Shown in pieces: positions 37,290 to 44,690 of a stretch of DNA of 61,256 bases. Every line of letters starts with the position of its first letter. Position 1 is the stretch's first letter. The position numbers and the translations under genes were made by a program. The DNA is from RGDT01 sp964630925 (GTDB taxonomy: Bacteria > Planctomycetota > Planctomycetia > Gemmatales > Gemmataceae), in NCBI GenBank assembly GCA_964630925.1, contig CAZVZK010000055.1, positions 1-61,256 of the forward strand. Direction: 5' to 3'. The notes beneath the pieces were generated by a model, which ran no database searches, was not told the origin of the DNA, and saw only the letters and a program-made list of their open reading frames with translations.

Positions 37290-38296
37290 GGCGTGCCCTT
37301 CCCTATGCGATACAGCCGCACCCCCCGCTCCAGCGCCACCGCCAGGAGACGCCCGTCGCGGGAGGCCTCCACCATCACAGGATACCCGGCCGACGGCGCC
37401 AGCTCCACCCTCGCGGCCTCGCCGCCCGTCCTCGGGTCGATCAACAGCAGACACGCCTGCGGCTTCTCGCGCAGCGAACACAGGGCCGCCAGCAGACGCC
37501 CGTCCGGCGTCAGGGCCACGCCCTGCCCGACGAGGCCCGCCGGCAGCCGCACCGCCGCCAGGCGCTTGCCCTCCACGTCGTGGATGTACGCCGTGGTGTG
37601 GCTCTCGCCCCCGTCATCCAGCCGGCGGCTCAGGGCGGCGAGCTGCGTGCCGTCGGCGCGGAACGCCGCCGCCCGCACCCGGCCCTCGTGCCCCAGGAAG
37701 GACCGCACCCGCTTCCGCGTATCGACGGCGTACAGGTCGATGTCCTGGTGGTTCAGGTGCGCCCACAGCAGGCCGTCGGCGCTGACGGCGCCGACGTGGT
37801 CGCCCGAGACGAGGGTGCGGCGTGTGGCGATCCGCACGCCCGTGGCGGCATCCCAGACGGCCAGGTTCGCCGGGCCGCACGCTGTCACGCGACCCGCGGA
37901 GACGGCGAGGCGCATCGGCGCCCATCCATGAGCCCAGCCTTCGTAATCGCCGGCCTCACTGCCGTCGGGCTTGCGGTGCCACAGCCGCCACGAGGCGAAG
38001 GTGTACAGGCCGCCCGTGCGCGGGTCGAACGCCGCGGCCTCGACCCGGCCGGCCCCCCCGCCCGAGGAGAAGCGTGTCTTGCCGTCGGCGGTGTTCCACA
38101 AGCACAGGCGGCCAGGGCGGTCCCGCGCCGCCGTACTGACCTCGCGCCCGACGGCGACGAGCGTTGACCCGTCCGCCGAAAGGGCGATGGCACGCGGCAC
38201 GACGTTGTCGTCGGCGAACAGGGCGACGGGGGTCAGCAGGCGGGCCGGCGGGGCGGCGCCGAGTGTGACGGCCAGGAGGCATGCGAGAATCGCCAT
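37286..38296 (-). CDS. exported WD40-like protein
   Basis: A 336-residue protein. Two ATGs are six bases apart; the second is preferred because GAGG lies six bases before it, while the first abuts the RBS. The signal peptide is MAILACLLAVTLGAAP. Propeller blades include RAIALSADGSTLVAVGRE, AAAFRADGTQLAALSRR, GVALTPDGRLLAALCS and VEASRDGRLLAVALERG. It lacks the helical tail of its neighbours. It overlaps the next gene by four bases and follows the previous one by eight. Confidence 0.7.
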   Translation of the reverse strand: MAILACLLAVTLGAAPPARLLTPVALFADDNVVPRAIALSADGSTLVAVGREVSTAARDRPGRLCLWNTADGKTRFSSGGGAGRVEAAAFDPRTGGLYTFASWRLWHRKPDGSEAGDYEGWAHGWAPMRLAVSAGRVTACGPANLAVWDAATGVRIATRRTLVSGDHVGAVSADGLLWAHLNHQDIDLYAVDTRKRVRSFLGHEGRVRAAAFRADGTQLAALSRRLDDGGESHTTAYIHDVEGKRLAAVRLPAGLVGQGVALTPDGRLLAALCSLREKPQACLLLIDPRTGGEAARVELAPSAGYPVMVEASRDGRLLAVALERGVRLYRIGKGTP

Positions 38297-38304
38297 CGGC
38301 ATCC

Positions 38305-39642
38305 TCACTCGAACGGGATGGGCGGCGCGTCCCGCAGCGCCTTGCGGGCGGCCTCGGTGCCGATGCGGGCCAGGGCGGCCCGCGCCTCGGCCTCGCGCGT
38401 CGGGTCGGGGACGCGGGCCAGCTCCTCCGCCGTGTAGCGGGCGAGGAGCTTGCGCAGGCGCGACGCCACCTCCAGCGTCTGCGTCCTGCCCCGCGCGTGT
38501 AATAGCCACGGCAGCGCCGCCTTGCCCCTGTCGGCCAGTGCGGCACTGGCCCGCTCGCGCGTCTCGAAGTCGTCGTCGTCGAGCTGCCGGATCAGGCGCG
38601 TGATGGCGGGCCCGCCCGTGGCGCACTCGCGGAGCGCCCGGCCCAGACGCTCCGCCGCCTCGTCGGGCCGGCCCGCCAGCGCCATCGGGTCGGGGTCATC
38701 GACCCAGTCGGCCAGGGCGGCCCGCAGGCGCACGCGGGCGATGTCCCACAGCAGGGTGCCGCCGGCGGACGCCGACGCCAGCCATTGGCCGTCAGGCGAG
38801 AACGCCACCTCCGGCGGGGGCGTCACGTCGTCCTGGAGGCGGGCGAGGAGGCGGCGTGCCGGGAAGGTGACGACACGCGAGGCCGTCGCCTCAAGCGTGC
38901 CGTCGGGCGAAATGTTGCCGGCAAGTGACCTGACGGCGAGCGCGCGGCGTGCCTCGTGCAGCACCTTGCCCGAGGGGAGTGCGGCCCAGGTGACGTTGCC
39001 CCAGTCGTGATCGGCGAGGAGCAGCCGGCCATCGAGGACGCGGGCGGTGAAGCGTGCCGGCAGGTCGGCGAGCGGCACGCGGGCCGGGGCGTCGAGGCCC
39101 GGCCCGATCCGCCAGATCCCGCCGCCCACGAGGTAAACATCCTCCCGCCCCGCCTGCAGCTCCGGCGACCAGAAGCGCGACTCCCCGAGCATCCTGCCGG
39201 CGGCATCCCACCAGCGGACGCGCTCGTCGGCCCCGGTGGTGACGAGCCGCCCGTCGCCGAGGAACGCGACGCCGTTGACGCCGCCGAGGTGGGCGGCGAT
39301 GCGTGGACGTTCGACGCCGGCGGGGAGGGCGTAGCGGCGGACGAGGCCGTCGCGGTCCGCCGCGCCGGGGGCCGGCCTGTCGGCGACGGCGAGGGTGCGT
39401 CCGTCGGCGGAGAAGGCGAGACGGACGCCGTGGGGGCGTGCGGGGAGGGTGAGGACGGCCCGGCCGGAGGCGATGTCCCAGACAGTGACCCCGGCCCCGG
39501 CGGCCGCGAGGAGGGTGCCGTCCCCGGAGAAGACGAGCGCGGTGACGCGGTCCGAGCCGAGGCGGAGGACGGCGCCCGGCGGCAGGGACCCGCGCAGTGT
39601 CGCGGGGCCGACGAGGAAGAGGAGGAGGACGGAGGCGGACAT
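38305..39642 (-). CDS. exported WD40 protein with HEAT-like tail
   Basis: A 445-residue protein with leader MSASVLLLFLVGPATLRG and GGAG eight bases before the ATG. Propeller blades occupy residues ~25-310 (ALVFSGDGTLLAAAGAG; RLAFSADGRTLAVADR; EVAFSPDGQWLASASAGG). The tail starts at DDDDFETRERASAALADRG, the HEAT-like helical element. The first 18 codons and upstream 30 bases are identical to those of the 39695-42001 gene, so the two share an ancestor and perhaps a control region. Confidence 0.78.
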   Translation of the reverse strand: MSASVLLLFLVGPATLRGSLPPGAVLRLGSDRVTALVFSGDGTLLAAAGAGVTVWDIASGRAVLTLPARPHGVRLAFSADGRTLAVADRPAPGAADRDGLVRRYALPAGVERPRIAAHLGGVNGVAFLGDGRLVTTGADERVRWWDAAGRMLGESRFWSPELQAGREDVYLVGGGIWRIGPGLDAPARVPLADLPARFTARVLDGRLLLADHDWGNVTWAALPSGKVLHEARRALAVRSLAGNISPDGTLEATASRVVTFPARRLLARLQDDVTPPPEVAFSPDGQWLASASAGGTLLWDIARVRLRAALADWVDDPDPMALAGRPDEAAERLGRALRECATGGPAITRLIRQLDDDDFETRERASAALADRGKAALPWLLHARGRTQTLEVASRLRKLLARYTAEELARVPDPTREAEARAALARIGTEAARKALRDAPPIPFE

Positions 39643-39671
39643 GGCGGGCGCTCCGGGGCGTCATGCGTCAG
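39608..39671. repeat. 64-bp repeat at a WD40 gene start, copy 1
   Basis: Identical to 41967-42030 over 64 bases. It covers the first ~12 codons, the RBS and ~29 upstream bases of the WD40 gene that starts at 39642. Confidence 0.93.
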
Positions 39672-39694
39672 ACTATGGGCGCGTGCCTCCCGCG

Positions 39695-42001
39695 TCAGTC
39701 GCCCTCCGTCAACGCCCGCCTGGCCGCCTTCCCCGCCGGCGTGTCCCCGCCCTCGGCGGCCAGATGCTCGACGGCGCGCCGGGCCGCCGGCGTGCCCACC
39801 AGACGCAGCGCCGTAACGGCCAGTTCCGCCCGGCGCGGGTCGTCGGCCCACGCCTCCGCGTCGTGGGCGTTCATCGCGAGAATCGCCTGCAGCCGCGAGG
39901 CCACATCCGCCGGCTGCCCACGCTCCAGCGCCGCTTGCATCCACCGGGCCATCGTCACCCGGTTCGCCTCCAGGTCCGCCAGCACCCGGCCGAGGGCCTT
40001 CTCGTCCGCGGACCAGAGCAGGCGCAGCAGACGCTCGAACTCGCCGCGTGTGGAGGACGCCAGACGGCGCGCCAGCAGGCGGGCCCCGGCCTCGGTGTCC
40101 GCGGCGAGGCGGCCATCGCCGGACCAGTCCGCCAGGGCCGCCGCAAGGCGCAGGCGCGTCACGTCGTGGATCACCACGGTGTGCCCCGATGCGGACGCCA
40201 GCCAGCGTCCGTCCGCCGAGAACGCACGGGCCGACGCCGGCGGCAGCGTCGCCAAGGTGCGGCGCGACGGCATGGCGGCCACCCTGCCGCCCATCCCGGC
40301 GATCACGTCCCCCCGCGGCGCGAAGGCGTACCGCTCGCCGTGTGGCCACGCACTCCGCGAGTAGATGTCCAGGATGATCCGAACGCCGAACCTCCCTTCG
40401 ATCTCCTCGCGGCTGGGCACGTGCACATCATCCCCGATGAGGACGTGGACCGCCGCGCCGCCCTTGATCGTGTGGATGCCCCCGACCCTGCCGATGGCAC
40501 TGCGGACGAGCCGGGGTGACTTCTCCTCCGCGTGCAGCCGCCAGATCCAGTCTCGTTCATGGAAGTACAGGTGCCGGCCGTCGCCAGCCAGGATCCGCGA
40601 GTCGGCCCTCCCTCCCTCCCCCGTCCTCACGCCCGACCACGCATCCCACCACCGGACACAGCGGTCCCCGCCGGCCGTGCCGATCTTCTTGCCGCCGTCG
40701 AAGAACGCCAGCGACGTGACGCCTTTGGAGTGGGCCTCGAAGACGAGCATCACCCTCCCGTCGCGCACGCGGACCAGCGCCACCTCGCCCTTGTTGCCGG
40801 GCCGCGAGTCTCCAGCCGCCAGCGTGTCGCCATCCGGCGAGAAGGCGAGGGCCGTGATCGCCCCGCCGCGCCGCGTGATGGCCCAGCTCTCGCTCCCCTT
40901 GATCGCGTCCCACAGGATCACCTTGCCGCCGGCGTCGGCCGTCGCGAGCAGCGCCCCGTCGGGCGACCACGCCAGCGCCGTCACGTTTCGCTCATGCCCC
41001 GGCCTGCCGTTCGTCCGCATCCCCTTGCGCCTGCTGTACCTGCGGACGCACCCCTCGGTCACCGTCACGACCTCGTCCCCGCCCGGCGTGAACGTCAGAG
41101 CGTCGGGGGCGTCCGGCCTGCCGTCCAGCGGCACGTCGAAACGCGGGCGCAGCGACGGGGCGTCGAACAGCCGGACCGCGCCCTCCCCCATGAGGGCGAA
41201 CGTCCTGCCGTCCGGCGAGAGGGCCGCCACGTGGCCGGGAAGACGCATCTCGCCTTCGACCTTCCCCGTTCGGGCGTCATGGCGGAGGATGTCGGCGTCG
41301 TCGCGCTCGTAAAGGGACGACCCATCGGGCGAAGGGATCAACTGCTGAGGCGGGGCGCGCGAATCGAGCCGCTCCCGCATCGTGCGGACGGCCCGGCCCG
41401 TGTCGGAATCGTGCAGCGAGAGGCCCCCGCCGCCGGCCAGGGCGAAGGCCTTGCCGCCGAGGAGGAAGGTGGCGTTATCGCCCTTTTCGCCGACGGGGAT
41501 CGGACCCTTCTTCGCGTCGAGGAAGAGGAGGGCGGGCGTGGCCTCGGCGGGCAGGAGGACGGCCCGGCGCCCGTCGGAGCGGAAGCGGACGAGGATCGTG
41601 CCTCGCTTGACACTCACCGGCCCGTGGGCGTCGGGGAGGGCCTTCCCCGCGGGCCAGGTAAGCCGCCTGATGGTGACGGAAGGGGCCGGCCCCAGGTTGA
41701 TCCGTGGGACGAGGACCTCCTTGCCGTCGGCGGTGAAGTGGAAGCCGCACGCGCCTTCGAACATGGGTAACGTCAACGGCACGCCATCGGGGGCCCAGGC
41801 GTGGACGCCGCCCGGCCCCGCCGCGAGGACGATGCCGCCGGGCGCGACGGCGACCTGTTCGGCGACGAAGCCCGCCGGCGCCTGCCATCGGAGCGAGCCG
41901 AGACGGAAGACGGCGCCGGGCGGCAGCGGCATGCCGTCGGCATCGACGCCGCGCAGGGTGGCGGGACCGACGAGGAAGAGGAGGAGGACGGAGGCGGACA
42001 T
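39695..42001 (-). CDS. large exported WD40 protein
   Basis: At 768 residues, the first gene of the minus-strand WD40 chain. The leader MSASVLLLFLVGPATLRG equals that of the next gene. An amino-terminal propeller with degenerate blades is followed by a clearer one (TALAWSPDGALLATADAGGK; TALAFSPDGDTLAAGDSR; SLAFFDGGKKIGTAGGDRC, each closed by W-D). The C-terminal ~170 residues are helical (GEFERLLRLLWSADEKALGR). It probably serves as an exported interaction platform; no enzyme motif is visible. The start has no gene upstream on this strand, so the promoter of the whole WD40-eut unit may lie in 42002-42107. Confidence 0.78.
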   Translation of the reverse strand: MSASVLLLFLVGPATLRGVDADGMPLPPGAVFRLGSLRWQAPAGFVAEQVAVAPGGIVLAAGPGGVHAWAPDGVPLTLPMFEGACGFHFTADGKEVLVPRINLGPAPSVTIRRLTWPAGKALPDAHGPVSVKRGTILVRFRSDGRRAVLLPAEATPALLFLDAKKGPIPVGEKGDNATFLLGGKAFALAGGGGLSLHDSDTGRAVRTMRERLDSRAPPQQLIPSPDGSSLYERDDADILRHDARTGKVEGEMRLPGHVAALSPDGRTFALMGEGAVRLFDAPSLRPRFDVPLDGRPDAPDALTFTPGGDEVVTVTEGCVRRYSRRKGMRTNGRPGHERNVTALAWSPDGALLATADAGGKVILWDAIKGSESWAITRRGGAITALAFSPDGDTLAAGDSRPGNKGEVALVRVRDGRVMLVFEAHSKGVTSLAFFDGGKKIGTAGGDRCVRWWDAWSGVRTGEGGRADSRILAGDGRHLYFHERDWIWRLHAEEKSPRLVRSAIGRVGGIHTIKGGAAVHVLIGDDVHVPSREEIEGRFGVRIILDIYSRSAWPHGERYAFAPRGDVIAGMGGRVAAMPSRRTLATLPPASARAFSADGRWLASASGHTVVIHDVTRLRLAAALADWSGDGRLAADTEAGARLLARRLASSTRGEFERLLRLLWSADEKALGRVLADLEANRVTMARWMQAALERGQPADVASRLQAILAMNAHDAEAWADDPRRAELAVTALRLVGTPAARRAVEHLAAEGGDTPAGKAARRALTEGD

Positions 42002-42030
42002 GGCGGGCGCTCCGGGGCGTCATGCGTCAG
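41967..42030. repeat. 64-bp repeat at a WD40 gene start, copy 2
   Basis: The second, identical copy of 39608-39671. It sits at the start of the first WD40 gene and includes its RBS and the first part of the leader peptide. Confidence 0.93.
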
Positions 42031-42107
42031 CGTATTCCCGTTGACCCGCGGCGGCACGCCGGACTACGATCCCACCCCGTCGCCCCCCCCGGAACGAGGT
42101 CGTCCAC

Positions 42108-42752
42108 ATGCCCCGCCTCACGCGCTGGCTGTTCGCCGCCCTGCTCGTCGCCTGCCTCCCCGCCGACTCCAGGGCCGCCAAGATCGAGTGGTCCTACAGC
42201 ACCTTCGCCTTCCCCAACTCCCTCCCCGCCGACGTGCCCGGCTCCGGCGGCTTCTACATCCCGCCGCCCTTCCCGCCGGGCTACTCCTCCGGCGTCGGCC
42301 TGAACTTCACGCCCGCCGGCGGCCAGATGGCCGGCAATTCCTACGCCACCCTGGCCACGCTCTACGGCTCGTCCGGCGCCCTCGCCGACACGCCGGACGT
42401 GTACAAGAACGCCACGTACTTCCTGACGGTCGGCCTGCGTGACAAGGCGTCGGGCAAGTCGGGCCTGCTCACCTTCACGGGCTTCATCAACGGGACGTAC
42501 TCGTCGCAGCACTCCGCCCTGCGTTTCAGCTTCGACCGCACCAAGGCGACGCTGCACCTCGGCCTCAACTACTACGACGTGACGCTGCGGCCCGTGCTGC
42601 CGCCGGGGTCCGGCCCCTCCGCCTTCGGCATCATCGGCGCCGACGTGGTCATCCGCCCCAACCCGGAGCCGGGCACGCTGGCGCTGCTGGCGCTCGGCGG
42701 CGCCGGCGGCGTGGTGATGTGGCGACGCGGCAGGAAGCGTCCGGAGGCGTGA
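42108..42752 (+). CDS. PEP-CTERM sorting-domain protein
   Basis: A 214-residue secreted protein with GAGG eight bases before the ATG and a signal peptide (RWLFAALLVACLPADSRA). The mature part is beta-rich and Gly/Ser/Tyr-rich. It ends in a canonical PEP-CTERM signal: NPEPGT, then the membrane helix LALLALGGAGGVVMW, then RRGRKR. Such proteins are processed by an exosortase and released or attached to exopolysaccharide. No exosortase is in the window. It converges on nuoM with seven bases between stops. Confidence 0.88.
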   Translation: MPRLTRWLFAALLVACLPADSRAAKIEWSYSTFAFPNSLPADVPGSGGFYIPPPFPPGYSSGVGLNFTPAGGQMAGNSYATLATLYGSSGALADTPDVYKNATYFLTVGLRDKASGKSGLLTFTGFINGTYSSQHSALRFSFDRTKATLHLGLNYYDVTLRPVLPPGSGPSAFGIIGADVVIRPNPEPGTLALLALGGAGGVVMWRRGRKRPEA

Positions 42753-42759
42753 CGCCAGC

Positions 42760-44454
42760 TCAGGGCTTCGCCTCCGCGCGGCGCGTGTCCTTCGCCCGCT
42801 CCTTCGCCCTGTCCACCATCGACACGATCCGCCCCAGGTCCGCCTCCGAGCCGCGCAGGATCGGCCACGGGTACACGCCGATCACGATACACAGCAGCAC
42901 CAGCGGCAAGAGCAGGCCCCACTCGCGCGGCTTGAGATCCTCCACCGGCGCGTGCGTCTCCTCCGAATGCGATCCGTCGTGGTGCGGCTCGTGCAGGTGC
43001 CCGAACAGCACCTTCCGCAGCACCGTGATCATGTACCACGCCCCCAGCAGCATGCCGCTCGCCCCCAGCACCGTCAAGAGCGGCAGGATGCGCGTCGGCC
43101 CCGTCGAGGCCTCGTACTGGTAGATCCCCATCAGGCACAACACCTCGCCCACAAATCCGTTGAGCAGCGGCAGCCCCACGCTCGACAGGGTCGCGAACAC
43201 CAGGAACACCGCGAAGAGCGGCATCTTCGTCGCCATGCCGGAGTAGTCGGCGATCTTCCGCGTGTGGTAGCGCTCGTAGATCATGCCGACCAGGAGGAAC
43301 AGCAGCGGCGTCGAGAGGCCGTGGTTGATCATCTGCATCATCGAGCCTTGCAGGCCGACGAGCGTGAGGCTGAACATGCCGAGCATGCACAGGCCGAGGT
43401 GGCTGACGGACGAGTACGCGACCAGCTTCTTGATGTCGTCCTGGGCGTAGGCGGTCATGGCGCCGTACACGACGCCCAGCGCCGCCAGCCCGGTGATGAG
43501 CGGGATGCCGATGCTCACGGCCCCGTCGGGGCACAGGGGGATGCACAGGCGCAAAAAGCCGTAGCCGCCGAGCTTGAGGAGCACGCCGGCCAGGCTGACG
43601 CTGCCCGCCGTCGGCGCCTCGGTGTGGGCGAGCGGCAGCCAGGTGTGGAACGGCATCAGCGGCACCTTGACGGCGAACCCGGCCGACAGGAGCAGGAAGG
43701 CGCACGTCTGCAGGCCGAGCCAGAACGAGCGGTCGCCCGCCGTGTCGGTGTGCCGCCCCATCCGCAGGATCAGCTCGGGGATCGAGAAGGTGAGCGTCTT
43801 GTCGGCGGAGTAGCACGCCAGGACGATGGCCAGCACGCCGAGGAGCGTCAGCAAGGAGCCGGCGAGCGTGAAGATCACGAACTTGCGGGCCGCGTCCTGC
43901 CGCTGCGCCCCGCCCCAGATGCCGATGAGGAAGAACAGGGGCACCAGGCCCAGCTCGAAGAAGGTGTAGAAGAGGACGATGTCGAACGAGAGGAACACGC
44001 CGAAGACCGAGGTCTGGAGCAGCAGGAGCCAGGCGTAATACTCGTTCGGCCGGTCGGTGATGGCCTCGAACGACACCAGCACGCACGGCAGGATCAGCAC
44101 GGCGGTCAGGACGATGAGCCAGATGTTGAGGCCGTCCACGCCCATGTAGAGCTGGATCGACCCGGCGGCGAAGCGTACCACGTCCCACTTCGTCCGCGTG
44201 GGCTGGCCTTCGGGGGTGTCGGGGTCGGCGCCCGGCACGAACGCCGGGTGGAACGTCGGGGCGGCCGCCCCCGGGCGTTCGATCTGGAGGTAGCTGGAGG
44301 CGAGCCAGATCCCCAGCACGAGGCAGACGAGGCTGGCGGCGACGCTGACGGCGCGCACCGCCGGGCCCTGCTTCGGGCCCAGGAGCCACACGATGACGGC
44401 GGCGACGGCCGGCACGATGGGCAGGGCAAGGACGATCAACTGCTCGGCCGACAT
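42760..44454 (-). CDS. nuoM: NADH-quinone oxidoreductase subunit M
   Basis: A 564-residue antiporter-like, proton-pumping membrane subunit of respiratory complex I, slightly longer than the ~510 of E. coli. Conserved: the helix with the functional Glu (LFYTFFELGLVPLFFLIGIW), the GGAQRQDAARKF loop, and PFHTWLPLAHTEAPTAGSV followed by LAGVLLKLGGYGFLRL. GGAGGGG precedes the ATG. No other nuo gene is adjacent: downstream is a convergent PEP-CTERM gene and upstream a kinase. MrpD-type antiporters are less likely given the NuoM-specific motifs. Confidence 0.93.
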   Translation of the reverse strand: MSAEQLIVLALPIVPAVAAVIVWLLGPKQGPAVRAVSVAASLVCLVLGIWLASSYLQIERPGAAAPTFHPAFVPGADPDTPEGQPTRTKWDVVRFAAGSIQLYMGVDGLNIWLIVLTAVLILPCVLVSFEAITDRPNEYYAWLLLLQTSVFGVFLSFDIVLFYTFFELGLVPLFFLIGIWGGAQRQDAARKFVIFTLAGSLLTLLGVLAIVLACYSADKTLTFSIPELILRMGRHTDTAGDRSFWLGLQTCAFLLLSAGFAVKVPLMPFHTWLPLAHTEAPTAGSVSLAGVLLKLGGYGFLRLCIPLCPDGAVSIGIPLITGLAALGVVYGAMTAYAQDDIKKLVAYSSVSHLGLCMLGMFSLTLVGLQGSMMQMINHGLSTPLLFLLVGMIYERYHTRKIADYSGMATKMPLFAVFLVFATLSSVGLPLLNGFVGEVLCLMGIYQYEASTGPTRILPLLTVLGASGMLLGAWYMITVLRKVLFGHLHEPHHDGSHSEETHAPVEDLKPREWGLLLPLVLLCIVIGVYPWPILRGSEADLGRIVSMVDRAKERAKDTRRAEAKP

Positions 44455-44541
44455 TCGCCACCCCTCCGCGTTGCGTACACGCTAGGAGTAGCGGCCGCGG
44501 CCCTCGGCGGCCAGGCGGGCAGGCCGAGTCAGGGTGGTTGC

Positions 44542-44647
44542 TGGGTGGCCGGTGTCGGCTTTGAGACCCCGGTCCTGCCAGGTCGGGGGGACGCCACGCT
44601 CACCCACGTGCCCGCGCCGGGGTCTCAAAGCCGACACCGGCCACCCA
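44542..44647. repeat. 31-bp perfect inverted repeat between kinase and nuoM
   Basis: Arms at 44542-44572 and 44617-44647 are exact reverse complements; each includes GGCCGGTGTCGGCTTTGAGA or its complement. The loop is 44 nt. It lies 43 bases beyond the kinase stop, so it can act as a terminator for that gene and insulate nuoM. The arms look like a repeat family rather than a random palindrome. Confidence 0.9.
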
Positions 44648-44690
44648 CCCAACAGCCGAAGGAGACCTCCCTGCAACTGGTGCCAGCGGG

